In this document: positions 43,253 to 52,026 of the stretch, piece by piece
Layout of the letters: each line of letters starts with the position of its first letter
Position numbering within the stretch: position 1 is the stretch's first letter
From: Verrucomicrobiota bacterium JB024
GTDB lineage: Bacteria > Verrucomicrobiota > Verrucomicrobiia > Opitutales > Cerasicoccaceae
Direction: 5' to 3'
Length of the DNA: 64,000 nt
Assembly (NCBI GenBank): GCA_030673825.1
Contig: JAUTCS010000069.1
Coordinates: 1-64,000 of the forward strand
Position numbers and translations under genes: made by a program
The notes under the pieces: generated by a model
Told to the model about the DNA's origin: nothing
Databases searched by the model: none
Seen by the model: only the letters and a program-made list of their open reading frames with translations

Positions 43253-45295
43253 TCAGGACTTGCCGCTTTTGTCCTGCTCGTGTGTGGGGTCCGAGGCGAC
43301 GTCCTCGGTGACTTCGCCGTCGTGGGCGAGAGCGACTTCGTCGAGATTCTGGTGGCCGACGACGGTACCGTCGTCCAGCTCGTTGACCACTTCGAGCTTC
43401 AGGCGGCGGAAGAGGGCGAGAATGTCTCGCGTGCCGCCCCAGGTGAACCAGACCGCCGTGACCAGCGCCATGAAGACGGGGACGCCGATGGCGGCGACGT
43501 GCCAGAAGGTCTTCCAGACTTCAATCGGCCACGGGGCAATGAAGTTCCAGAGCCCGCCAATGCAGAAAATACCGAACCACAGCATACTCCAGACAAACAA
43601 ACCGATGGTGATCAGCTTGTCGGACTTGGTGAAGTTGGAGTTGAAGTTCATGATGCGGGCAAAGATACCGCGCTTGACGAAGGGGATCTGCGGGTCGCGT
43701 TTTTCGCCGACCTCGTCGGTGATGCGGGCGTACTTGCCGCGGTGCAGCATACGCTCGAGGTTAAAGTCTTCCTTGCAGGTGAGCAGGGAGACCACCACGT
43801 AGACGATGATGGCCGTGAGGCTCGCGGAAAAGGACACCTGCATGCCGTTCAGCGGGAACACATCCTGCCAGACGATGCGGGCGGTAATACCCCCGACGGA
43901 GAGCACCGAGCCAGTCAGCAAGGCCGCCCACGCTGCCTGTGTGGTGCCTTTTTTCCAATACAATCCACCGATGATGACCGCTCCGGCACCCCCGATGTAA
44001 ATGCCCTGGGTGACCACCCACCACATGATAATGTACTCGGTCTGGGGGAAGAATGCCCCGAAGAGGAAGGCGAAAACCGCCACCCCCGTAATGGACAGCC
44101 GCAGGGCGCGGATGTGCTGTTTGGCGCCGAAGGGACGCTTGCGCAGCGGCACGAGCACGTCCTGAATGAACAGGCTGCCCCAGGAGTGCAGGTGTGTGGA
44201 GTCTCCTCCGAAGATGCCCATGATCAGTACCGCACAGAAGGCGCCCTTGACGCCGACGGGCAGCATGTGGGAGACGGCCATGGGGATGCGCATCTGCTCG
44301 CGGGTGTGCTCGTCCGGGATCAGGGAAAGGTCGTGCATGACCTGCGCGGCCTGTTGGGCGAAGTCCGGGTGCAGCAGGTAGGTCAGCGCGCAGGTCGCCA
44401 GCAGAAAGGTGAGGGCGGATTTACCATAAGCGCGCCAGCGGCCCAGGATGTTGCCCATCCGGTTTTCGTGCGGGGTCAGGCCCGCCGAGTTGTAGGCGTT
44501 CTGGTTCTGCCAGGCCATGGTGCCGTAGATGTTGAGGCAGGCTGCCATCAGCACGTACCACAGGTTAAAGTCCTCCACCGCCAGCGAGTCGAAGGGGTTG
44601 AGCCAGGACTGGCCCGCGGGGCGGTCGGCCAGGACCGTGGAGATCTCCGACCAGTCGAACATGAACAGCAGCGCGACGATGATGACCAGGTAAAGGATCT
44701 GCGAGACGATACCCTCCAGGCAGTCGGTCACCATGACGGTGATCTGACCACCAGCCAGGGTCAGCATGAGGGTGATCGACAGCAGCACGGACATCACGAG
44801 CATGTACGTGGGAATGTTTGAGCCCAGGATGGTCACCATCGGCGGTAAACCGACAAAGGCCGTGATGAATTGCGCGCCCACCGCCGGGATGATCCCGAAG
44901 TTGACGATCCCGGCGAAGAACCCAAGGCAGCCGGTAAAGACACGGAAGCGCTTGCTGTAGCGGATTTCAAAGAACTGGGCCAGTGTCATCGAACGCGTCT
45001 CGCGGTAGCGGTAGATGACGAAACCGGTAATTGCGATCATCAGCCCCACGGGGACGTTGATCCATTGCCACCACGTCCAGGTGAACCCCGCCTTCGCGAT
45101 GACTTCAAATGTCGCGGCGAAAACCACAGCCCCGGCGGACATTTCGCCCGATGCCACGGCCAGCAGGTAGCGCCCGGCTACACGACCCCCCGCCATGAAG
45201 TCTGCCACACTGCGCATGTAGCGTTGGGTTAAGGCGCCGACACCGAAAACAATGATAAGGGCGAAGGCTACGAGGCCCCAGTCCAGTAGATGCAT
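43253..45295 (-). CDS. Sodium:solute symporter (SSS family)
   Basis: 680 residues with about 13-15 hydrophobic helices, starting MHLLDWGLVAFALIIVFGVG. SSS-family features: DFMAGGRVAGRYLLAVASGE, the early STYSA-like SAGAVVFAATFEV loop, LAQFFEIRYSKRFRVFTG, and GIIPAVGAQFITAFVGLPP. The long acidic C-terminal tail (ELDDGTVVGHQNLDEVALAH onward) is cytoplasmic. Family members co-transport sugars, sugar acids, sialic acid or amino acids with Na+. It is the only recognisable nutrient transporter in the window and the likely import route for a monosaccharide or small product of the surrounding enzymes. It diverges from LacI regulator 3 across a 543-base region with a TTTACG/CGTAAA dyad. Confidence 0.9.
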   Translation of the reverse strand: MHLLDWGLVAFALIIVFGVGALTQRYMRSVADFMAGGRVAGRYLLAVASGEMSAGAVVFAATFEVIAKAGFTWTWWQWINVPVGLMIAITGFVIYRYRETRSMTLAQFFEIRYSKRFRVFTGCLGFFAGIVNFGIIPAVGAQFITAFVGLPPMVTILGSNIPTYMLVMSVLLSITLMLTLAGGQITVMVTDCLEGIVSQILYLVIIVALLFMFDWSEISTVLADRPAGQSWLNPFDSLAVEDFNLWYVLMAACLNIYGTMAWQNQNAYNSAGLTPHENRMGNILGRWRAYGKSALTFLLATCALTYLLHPDFAQQAAQVMHDLSLIPDEHTREQMRIPMAVSHMLPVGVKGAFCAVLIMGIFGGDSTHLHSWGSLFIQDVLVPLRKRPFGAKQHIRALRLSITGVAVFAFLFGAFFPQTEYIIMWWVVTQGIYIGGAGAVIIGGLYWKKGTTQAAWAALLTGSVLSVGGITARIVWQDVFPLNGMQVSFSASLTAIIVYVVVSLLTCKEDFNLERMLHRGKYARITDEVGEKRDPQIPFVKRGIFARIMNFNSNFTKSDKLITIGLFVWSMLWFGIFCIGGLWNFIAPWPIEVWKTFWHVAAIGVPVFMALVTAVWFTWGGTRDILALFRRLKLEVVNELDDGTVVGHQNLDEVALAHDGEVTEDVASDPTHEQDKSGKS

Positions 45296-45838
45296 GATAC
45301 GAAAGGGTTAGTGTGTGAGGTAAACGTGGAAGGGTTAATAGGACGATCAGGCCCCGTCTGGGAGCGCTTTAAGCTCAGGTGGGGGCGTGTGTTTTTTACG
45401 TGCGATCACCCCTGAGGGATGGCCGTGGTTATGGGTATTGTGTATTAAGAACGTTTGCAATTTCGAGTTAAAAAGAGCGGGTAATGGTTTTTTATGTGAA
45501 ATCGGGGGCGCTTGGATGGCAGATTGCTGCCAGCTCATGGCACCCGAACGGGGCCTGGCGGGGCGATTTTTACGATTTTGCGTAAAGGTTTACCCATAAG
45601 ACTGTGCTAAAGCTTGCATGTTTGGCAAGTCTGGATGTGGCAGGGTTGAATAAACACCGGGAAGGAAGGTCTGCTCGGGCGAACCGAAGAGCCGTGGGCT
45701 GCATCTAGGTGGTACAGGAAGGGAGCTTTAGCACGGCTGAACGCTGTAGGTGATGCAGCTTTTTTTGGACTTGGTGTTGAAGGCGGTGGGGTGCTAGGTT
45801 GCCCGCAGAATGCCCGATCCCTTCCCAGAAAGGTTGCC
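45296..45838. other. Long divergent intergenic region (symporter / LacI 3)
   Basis: 543 bases, no coding signal on either strand. It holds the dyad at 45569-45586. A good Shine-Dalgarno sequence AGAAAGG (45827-45833) fixes the LacI 3 start. The length leaves room for an undetected small RNA or leader, but I see no specific structure. Confidence 0.5.
45569..45586. promoter_or_regulatory. Operator candidate TTTACG-6-CGTAAA
   Basis: TTTACG (45569-45574) and CGTAAA (45581-45586) are perfect inverted half-sites with a 6-base spacer. The half-site resembles TTTACA of the class 2/3 operators but the spacing differs. It lies between the symporter and LacI regulator 3. Confidence 0.45.
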
Positions 45839-46834
45839 ATGGTAACGCTTAAAAATGTCGCCGAGGAAGCGGGGGTTTCCGTCCGAACTGTGTCCGTCGT
45901 GCTCAACGGCAAGGCGACCGAAGGACGCATCAGCAAGGCAATTGAAGCCCGCATCCTCAAGATCGCCGCCGAGATGGATTATCGGCCAAACGCGATGGCG
46001 CGGGCCACGCGTACGCGCCGGACGCTGCAGATCGGCGTTCTGGTCCGTGAACTGTCCAACCCCAACACGGGCAGGAACATCGAGATGATCGGACAGTACC
46101 TCCAGCAACGCGGCTATAAAATTCTGCTCGGTCTCAGCAACGGACGTGTCGAGGTTGCGCGTGCCTACCTGAGCGATTTTCTCCGGGGCATGGTGGATGG
46201 CATTCTCAATATGGAGCCCGCTCTGGGGACGGCAGATTTTCGCAAGGCGGGCGTTCGGGTGCCCTATGTCCACCTTCAGCGGAGATCGCCCGGGTTCAAC
46301 CTGCGGATCGATTGGGAGGATGGGGTCCGGCAGATCGTGAACCACTTTGCCGGTTTGGGGCATCGCACCTTCGGGTTCATCTCGGGACCGGCCAAAGACC
46401 CGAGCTCGCATGCGCGGTTGAGGGGATTTGAGCGCGTGATGAAAAATCATCCCGCCGGCGCGGTGGGCTGTGTGCGCTATGGCGACTGGAGTCTGGAAGC
46501 CGGACTGGCGCATATGCCTGAGCTTCGTCGCGAAGGCTGCACAGCCGTCATTGGGGCCAACGATATGATGGCGATCGGGGCCATCCGTTGGGCGCACATG
46601 TGCGGGCTGTCGGTGCCGGGAGATTTTTCCGTTGCCGGGTTTGACGATACACTCAGCGCCCGGCTGATCTGGCCCAGCCTGACCAGCGTTAACGTCCCGA
46701 TGCCGAGGGTAGCTGAGCTCTCAGTCGAGGCACTGGTGAATATGATCGAAGGCAAGCCAGGTGGCCCTGCCGTGCTCATGCCGATGACCTTGTGTGTCCG
46801 CGATTCCAGTGGGCCGTGCCCGGCGTCGGCGTGA
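45839..46834 (+). CDS. LacI family transcriptional regulator 3
   Basis: 331 residues from MVTLKNVAEEAGVSVRTVSV, a standard LacI helix-turn-helix, with hinge YRPNAMARATRTRRT. The start is supported by AGAAAGG five bases upstream. The effector domain has LQIGVLVRELSNPNTGR, VNHFAGLGHRTFGFISGP, AVIGANDMMAIGAIRWA and DFSVAGFDDT, all usual LacI landmarks. It diverges from the Na+ symporter, which it probably regulates, and lies upstream of the prepilin-like and acetylesterase genes on the same strand. Inducer unknown. It and LacI 4 are the two local candidates for binding the CACGTGTAA palindromes. Confidence 0.93.
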   Translation: MVTLKNVAEEAGVSVRTVSVVLNGKATEGRISKAIEARILKIAAEMDYRPNAMARATRTRRTLQIGVLVRELSNPNTGRNIEMIGQYLQQRGYKILLGLSNGRVEVARAYLSDFLRGMVDGILNMEPALGTADFRKAGVRVPYVHLQRRSPGFNLRIDWEDGVRQIVNHFAGLGHRTFGFISGPAKDPSSHARLRGFERVMKNHPAGAVGCVRYGDWSLEAGLAHMPELRREGCTAVIGANDMMAIGAIRWAHMCGLSVPGDFSVAGFDDTLSARLIWPSLTSVNVPMPRVAELSVEALVNMIEGKPGGPAVLMPMTLCVRDSSGPCPASA

Positions 46835-46894
46835 GCGTGTTGGCTATCCGGCCAGGTTCAGTGGCTTTTTCGCGATTGAGAAGAAGATAATCGC

Positions 46895-46923
46895 TTGACA
46901 ACAATTCACGTGTAAAGTAATGG
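46895..46923 (+). promoter_or_regulatory. Promoter with embedded class 3 operator candidate
   Basis: TTGACA (46895-46900) and TAATGG (46918-46923) are separated by 17 bases. The spacer contains TTCACGTGTAAA (46905-46916), whose right half equals the CGTGTAA half of the perfect palindrome at 50505. It precedes the prepilin-like gene at 46965. Confidence 0.5.
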
Positions 46924-46964
46924 TGGGCATCTCGTTTTACTTGTAGCTTTTACCACCCCAAAAA

Positions 46965-47624
46965 ATGGCGAGTTCTTTCCGGACCACGACTTCTCTTGAC
47001 GCTGGCGGAATCGTGTGCCGCTTGCGTTTCCGGCCCGCGTTTTCCCTGGTGGAACTGTTGACTGTCATCGCGGTGATCAGTGTGTTGTCGATTCTGGTCG
47101 TGGCAGGCCTGAATGTGGTCAGGGAAAACGCCAACCAGACCAAGTGTGCCGCCAACCTGCGGCAGATTTATGTGGCCTGTAACCTGTTCAGCAACGAGCA
47201 CGGCATGAAGGTGATTCCCGCCAATACGCTCAACGCGCTGAACGACGGGGACTATTTGTCGAAAAATTCCGAGGTTTGGATTTGCCCCAGCGATGAGGCT
47301 CCTGTCTTGGGACCGGGTGAGAATCGCCTGTTCATAGACATTTCCTACGCGCGCAACGGCGAGCTGACAGGATGGCCCAACGCGACTGACGGCCCCAGCT
47401 ACTGGGCTCAGTCCAAGGCGTCCATTTTGCAAATCGATGAGCCGGAGAAGATCGCCTTCTGGGCGGATGCCAGCACCTACTGGATGAACCAGGCGCCCAG
47501 CAATCGCAATGTGGTCTTTCGTCACCGGGGCCATGCTAATGTCATTTTCCTCGATGGACACATCGACGGTGTCGACGAATCCGAGGCGAACGATTTCTAC
47601 CTGAATCACATGAAGTACGAATAG
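46965..47624 (+). CDS. Prepilin-like protein with N-terminal methylation motif and H-x9-DG C-terminus
   Basis: 219 residues. Leader MASSFRTTTSLDAGGIVCRL is somewhat long, followed by the prepilin motif AFSLVELLTVIAVISVLSIL and the NLRQIYVACNLFSNEHG region. The C-terminus carries HRGHANVIFLDGHIDGV (H-x9-DG). It lies 28 bases upstream of the acetylesterase gene on the same strand; a promoter with an embedded operator candidate precedes it. It appears to be the first gene of an operon with the acetylesterase and LacI regulator 4. Membrane-anchored or pseudopilus component of unknown function. Confidence 0.88.
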   Translation: MASSFRTTTSLDAGGIVCRLRFRPAFSLVELLTVIAVISVLSILVVAGLNVVRENANQTKCAANLRQIYVACNLFSNEHGMKVIPANTLNALNDGDYLSKNSEVWICPSDEAPVLGPGENRLFIDISYARNGELTGWPNATDGPSYWAQSKASILQIDEPEKIAFWADASTYWMNQAPSNRNVVFRHRGHANVIFLDGHIDGVDESEANDFYLNHMKYE

Positions 47625-47652
47625 AAGTTCGTCGGGATACAAGGTGCCGGAG

Positions 47653-49257
47653 ATGAGTTATGGTTTGAGAAGTGAGTGGACGACGGGCGGCAGCGGTATC
47701 CGGCCCGCTGTGGAGAGCTCGGCTGGCCGGACAGACAAGCCCGTGGCCCTGCGCCTGCCCAACCTCGTGGGCGACAACATGGTGCTCCAGGCGGGCGAAG
47801 CGGTCCGCCTGTGGGGATGGGCGGTCCCTGGCGAGCCGGTGCACGTGCGCTTTGCTGGTCAATCGAGTGGAACTCTCGCGGATGCGGATGGGCGCTGGGA
47901 GCTTTTTCTGGAGCCGATGGAGCCCTGCGCCGTTGGGCGGTACCTTGTGGTGAGCGCGGCCAGCGGCGAGCGCCAACTCCGGGAGGTGCTCGTCGGCCAG
48001 GTCTGGGTATGCAGTGGCCAGTCGAACATGGCTATGCGCGTCGCGCAGATCAAGGGCACGGAGCGATTACTCAAGGCCGAAAAACTGCCGCAGGTTCGCG
48101 CATTTAACCTGCCTTGGGAGGGCGGTTGGACGCCTCGCGAGGATGTGCGGGCGCGTTGGCGAGAGGTGGGACGGAGCGAGCTGAGCTGGCTCTCGGCGGT
48201 GGCCTGTGTCTTTGCCGGAGAACTGCACGCCAGGCTGGGGCAGCCGGTCGGCTTACTCGTCAGCCATGTGGGCGGGTCGAACGGGGAGGCGTGGATCGGG
48301 CGCTCCGCGCTGCTGGAAAACCCCCGCCTGAAGAGGATTCACGAGGTGATCCGCCAGCGCGAAGCGGCCTGCCCTCAGCTGGCCTCCCGTGGCCACGGCT
48401 ATTTCCGGAAATGGCTCTATGACTTCAAGGCCTACTGGCGCGCGTTTTGCCAGTGGCGGGATCGCGCCGAGGCCAGCCGCGGCGATCCTCCGGCGGTTCC
48501 GGTCGGCCTCGTGGACAAGCAGACGCCGAGCGTTTTTTACAATGGGATGATCGCGCCGCTGACCCGTTACACGATCAAGGGATTCCTCTGGTATCAGGGC
48601 GAGGCTAACGCCAATAACGTCAATCTGGCGTATGAGTACCGCCATCTGCTCCCGACCTTGATCACGAGCTGGCGAAAAGCCTGGGGGCGCGATGACTTGC
48701 CGTTTTATTTTGTCCAATTACCCGACTTTGTGGCGCCACAGGAGGATGCCTGGGCGCTCATGCGCGAGTCGATGCTGAAAACGATGCGCGAGGTTCCGCA
48801 CACCGGGATGGCAGTGACCATCGGCCTGGGGGAACCGGGCGATATTCACCCGCCGGACAAGATTCCCGTCGGACAGCGGCTGGCGCGGATCGCCCTGGCC
48901 AAGACCTATGGGGTTGACCTGGTGTACTCGGGGCCGCTCTTCGAGCGGGTTGTTGCGGAGTCGGGGAGACTGCGGCTAACGTTCAGTCATGCCGCTGGTG
49001 GACTGGAACCACAGGCGCAGGTGCTGGACGGGTTCCAGGTGGCTTCGGCGGATGGGCCGTTCGTGCCTGCCCAGGCAGTGATCGAGGACGGACAGGTAAT
49101 CGTATCGAGCGAATCGGTGCCACACCCGGTGCATGTCCGCTACGCCTGGGCGAATAATGTCCGGCCCTCGCTCTTCAATACAGCGGGGTTGCCGGCTACA
49201 CCGTTCCGTACGGATACGCGCTTACTCCCGGGACAGATGGGGGAGGACGAGCGATGA
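47653..49257 (+). CDS. Sialate O-acetylesterase-type carbohydrate esterase, no signal peptide
   Basis: 534 residues. LPNLVGDNMVLQAGEAVRLW is the usual start of the family. VWVCSGQSNMAM holds the SGNH-type nucleophile Ser124; WYQGEANANN and the catalytic dyad Asp397-x-His399 in GDIHPPDKIPVGQRLA complete the SASA pattern. It removes O-acetyl groups from sugars; the family is named for 9-O-acetyl-sialic acid but includes xylan and pectin acetylesterases, so a plant or algal glycan is equally likely. The start ATG has AAGGTG upstream. A GTG 9 bases earlier is possible. No signal peptide is seen, although family relatives are usually exported. The stop overlaps a possible upstream start of LacI regulator 4 (ATGA at 49254-49257). 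Confidence 0.88.
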   Translation: MSYGLRSEWTTGGSGIRPAVESSAGRTDKPVALRLPNLVGDNMVLQAGEAVRLWGWAVPGEPVHVRFAGQSSGTLADADGRWELFLEPMEPCAVGRYLVVSAASGERQLREVLVGQVWVCSGQSNMAMRVAQIKGTERLLKAEKLPQVRAFNLPWEGGWTPREDVRARWREVGRSELSWLSAVACVFAGELHARLGQPVGLLVSHVGGSNGEAWIGRSALLENPRLKRIHEVIRQREAACPQLASRGHGYFRKWLYDFKAYWRAFCQWRDRAEASRGDPPAVPVGLVDKQTPSVFYNGMIAPLTRYTIKGFLWYQGEANANNVNLAYEYRHLLPTLITSWRKAWGRDDLPFYFVQLPDFVAPQEDAWALMRESMLKTMREVPHTGMAVTIGLGEPGDIHPPDKIPVGQRLARIALAKTYGVDLVYSGPLFERVVAESGRLRLTFSHAAGGLEPQAQVLDGFQVASADGPFVPAQAVIEDGQVIVSSESVPHPVHVRYAWANNVRPSLFNTAGLPATPFRTDTRLLPGQMGEDER

Positions 49258-49388
49258 GCGATAGCGTTCTGCCCCGTATGCGTGTCCAGCGGCCTGTTGG
49301 TTATGACATCTCTTCCCGTGATGGGGAGGAGGGGGATACTGTGGATTTCTCTTTTCCTTTGCGACGTCGGATACTAGCGTCTCCTGTT

Positions 49389-50468
49389 ATGCCGCCTCTT
49401 GAGAAACAGGGAGTTGTAAACATGACGGACGTGGCCAAGTCCCTTGGGCTTTCCCGCGTGACCGTGTCCGCCGTGCTCAATAACCGGCACCGCAAGGCTG
49501 GCATCAGCGACGAAACCGCCGTCAAGGTGAAGGAGGCGGCGCGGGAGCTCGGTTATTTCCGCAACGACCTGGCCATGGCGATGAAGAGCGGGCACAACCT
49601 CGTGATTGGCGCCATGGTAAGTAATCTGGCGACCGCCTGGGTCGGCCGGATACTCAGCGGTATCTTGCAGGGCACCCGCGAAAGCGAGTACTTGATCAAG
49701 CTGGAGGAGGTGTCGGGCCCCCAGGCGGAAGAGGCCGCGCTCTCCCGGTTTATCGGGCAGCGTGTGGCGGGCATTCTCTGCTGTAATTTTCACCCGGAAG
49801 AAGAGTTCGTCGCCGATTTTGCCCGGACGACGTCCCGGTATTCCGTGCCCGTGGTCACCGTTTCTTCCAGCCCTTCGCTGCCGGGCTCGCGCATCTTGTC
49901 CGACGACTACTCCGGCAGCGCACAGGCCGTTAAGCACCTGTGGGAGCTTGGGCACAGGAATATCTGCTACATCAACGGGATGGGCAAGTATGACTGGATC
50001 CGGGACCGTACGCAGGGCTTTCTCGATGCCTTGGAACAACTGGGGGGCAAGCTCCGCGCCGATACCGTCGTACAGTCTCCTTTCGACGCGAATGAAATGG
50101 AGGCGACAGTGCGGCATCTGCTCGGTAAAAAGCGAAGCCGACCCACGGCGGTAGTGTGTATCAATGATATCGCCGGGGCCATTTGCCTACGGGTGGCGCG
50201 CTCGCTCGGGCTCGATGTCCCCGGGGACCTTTCGGTCGTCTGCTACGAGGGCGGGGTGGCCGCCTACACGGATCCGCCACTGACCGTGGTTCGCCAACCC
50301 TTTACGGAGATGGGTTTGCGTTGCGTCAAAGAGTTGCTGGCCATGATCGATATGAACCGTGATGCCGCGCGACGCAGGAAGAAGCCCGAGAACATCGTGC
50401 TGCCGCTGACGTTCCAGCCTGGGAGCTCGACGGCGGCCTGTCCGGCCCGCGGTGCGTCTCGCCGTTAA
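49389..50468 (+). CDS. LacI family transcriptional regulator 4
   Basis: 359 residues from MPPLEKQGVVN, then the helix-turn-helix MTDVAKSLGLSRVTVSAVLN and hinge LGYFRNDLAMAMKSG. Effector-domain landmarks include HNLVIGAMVSNLATAW, LWELGHRNICYINGMGKYDW, RPTAVVCINDIAGAICL and DLSVVCYEGG. Three starts compete: 49254 (ATGA overlap with the esterase stop, translational coupling), 49389, and 49422 (preceded by AGGGAG). I chose the middle one because it gives the normal length before the helix-turn-helix. It is the regulator closest to the perfect palindrome at 50505, which precedes the sulfatase-GH130-sulfatase operon, and is its most likely controller. Confidence 0.9.
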   Translation: MPPLEKQGVVNMTDVAKSLGLSRVTVSAVLNNRHRKAGISDETAVKVKEAARELGYFRNDLAMAMKSGHNLVIGAMVSNLATAWVGRILSGILQGTRESEYLIKLEEVSGPQAEEAALSRFIGQRVAGILCCNFHPEEEFVADFARTTSRYSVPVVTVSSSPSLPGSRILSDDYSGSAQAVKHLWELGHRNICYINGMGKYDWIRDRTQGFLDALEQLGGKLRADTVVQSPFDANEMEATVRHLLGKKRSRPTAVVCINDIAGAICLRVARSLGLDVPGDLSVVCYEGGVAAYTDPPLTVVRQPFTEMGLRCVKELLAMIDMNRDAARRRKKPENIVLPLTFQPGSSTAACPARGASRR

Positions 50469-50504
50469 CCTCTAGAATGGTGTTGACGTAAGCACTGCCT
50501 TTGC

Positions 50505-50520
50505 CATTACACGTGTAATG
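50505..50520. promoter_or_regulatory. Class 3 operator: perfect 16-bp palindrome CATTACACGTGTAATG
   Basis: Every base pair is symmetrical around a central CpG, the usual architecture of LacI-family operators. It sits 77 bases upstream of the sulfatase 3 start and 37 bases after the LacI 4 stop. Related sequences with the core ACACGTGT or CACGTGTAA lie at 46905, 57212 and 57358. Confidence 0.7.
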
Positions 50521-50596
50521 AAAAGAAGGGAGATAATTCCCCTTCTCTTCCTCAAATGCTTTTCCTTCAGCCTTTCCCCATTCTGAGCCCACGCCC

Positions 50597-52000
50597 ATGA
50601 AAACAAAGAAGCCCAATATTCTGCTGATGATGGCCGACGACCATCGCGGACAATCGATCGGAGCTCTCGGAGAGAATCTCCTGAGCACGCCTACGATGAA
50701 CCGGCTGATCCGGGAGGGAGCGTGCTTTACGCGTAATGCGCATACCGGTAGTTATCATCCTGCTGTTTGCATCCCGACGCGGGCCGCGCTCCATACCGGC
50801 ACCTGTGTTTACGAGGCGAGCCGGCAGAAGGATTTCCGGGATGCGGACTTTCCGGATAGCCACACGATCAACCCGGAGCGTGTGACCCTTGGCGAAGCCC
50901 TGCGTGGAGAGGGGTACCACAGCTATTTCATCGGGAAATGGCATAACGACAATGCCTCGCTGAACCGTTCGTACTGTGATGGCCGGTATATCTTCCTCGG
51001 GGGCATGAGCGACCATTACCAGGTGTTGCTGAATGACTATGACCCGACCGGCGAGTATCCGGATGAGAAGCGCTACGTCATCCCACGGCACGACACCGAA
51101 CTGTACAGCGAGGCTGCCATCGAGTTTCTGGACGGTTATAAGGACGAGTCGCCTTTCTTCCTGACAGTGGCGTTTACCTCCCCGCACGATCCCCGTCAGG
51201 CGCCCGAAGACTTTTCCGTGCCAGGAGGGAAGGATGGCATTCCGCTTCCGCCGAATTTCCAGCAGCACCCCTTCGATCAGGGGCACCGGGATATCCGGGA
51301 TGAGCAACTGGCGGCCTTCCCGCGCGAGGAGGACGAGGTCCGCCGCCACATTGGCGACTACTACGCGATGATCCAGCATCAGGACACCCATATGGGGCTG
51401 ATACTGGAGGCACTGGAGCGCCGCGGCGAACTGGAGAACACGATCATTATCTATACCGGCGATCATGGGCTGGCTGTCGGCCAGCACGGGTTGATGGGTA
51501 AGCAGAACCTGTACGAGCCCTCTGTCCGGGTGCCGCTGATCCTGCGTGGGCCGGGTATCCCCCAGGGCTTGCGTTCGGAGGCGCTGACATACACGCCCGA
51601 TCTGTTCCCGACGCTGTGCGCGTTGACAGAGACCGTTGTACCCGAAACGGTGACCGCCCGCAGCCTGATGCCGCTGATAGAGGGAGAAACCCGGTCCCTG
51701 CACGAACACCAGTTTTGCCTGTACTTCAACCTCCAGCGCTCGGTCAGCGACGGACGCTTCAAGCTGATCCGTTACTATGAACAGGAGCCCGACTGGACCG
51801 GGCTTTCAACGGGGACGGACACGGTGCAGCTTTTCGACCTGCATGAAGACCCGTCGGAAACGCGCAATCTCTACGGCAAACAGGCCTATCTGCCACAGGC
51901 GCGGCGGCTGGCCGAGGCGCTCCGTGAGCACATGTGCCGGCACGACGACATGCTCAAGGATGTTCCCATCCTGATCGATGCCCTTGCGCATACTTCCTGA
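50597..52000 (+). CDS. Formylglycine-dependent sulfatase (sulfatase 3), no signal peptide
   Basis: 467 residues. KPNILLMMADDHRGQSIGAL has the metal-binding Asp pair. The activation motif is C-I-P-T-R at Cys58, within the general C-x-P-x-R rule but with Thr instead of the usual Ser/Ala. GYHSYFIGKWHND and YTGDHGLAVGQHGLMGKQNL supply the other active-site residues. The C-terminus has LFDLHEDPSETRNLYG. There is no signal peptide. It is the first gene of a plus-strand operon: GH130 starts 26 bases after its stop, followed by another sulfatase. It is preceded by the perfect palindrome. Predicted to remove sulfate from an intracellular oligosaccharide. Confidence 0.9.
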   Translation: MKTKKPNILLMMADDHRGQSIGALGENLLSTPTMNRLIREGACFTRNAHTGSYHPAVCIPTRAALHTGTCVYEASRQKDFRDADFPDSHTINPERVTLGEALRGEGYHSYFIGKWHNDNASLNRSYCDGRYIFLGGMSDHYQVLLNDYDPTGEYPDEKRYVIPRHDTELYSEAAIEFLDGYKDESPFFLTVAFTSPHDPRQAPEDFSVPGGKDGIPLPPNFQQHPFDQGHRDIRDEQLAAFPREEDEVRRHIGDYYAMIQHQDTHMGLILEALERRGELENTIIIYTGDHGLAVGQHGLMGKQNLYEPSVRVPLILRGPGIPQGLRSEALTYTPDLFPTLCALTETVVPETVTARSLMPLIEGETRSLHEHQFCLYFNLQRSVSDGRFKLIRYYEQEPDWTGLSTGTDTVQLFDLHEDPSETRNLYGKQAYLPQARRLAEALREHMCRHDDMLKDVPILIDALAHTS

Positions 52001-52026
52001 CCTTTGAACCTTCATTATTATTATCC

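Noticed and set aside
43280-44821. 513-residue plus-strand open frame opposite the symporter
   Set aside because: Complement of a clear membrane protein; its composition (Asp/His/Gln/Gly-rich) is typical of an antisense shadow.
46861-46880. Short hairpin with T-run after LacI regulator 3
   Set aside because: Only a 4-bp stem could be found, too weak to call a terminator.
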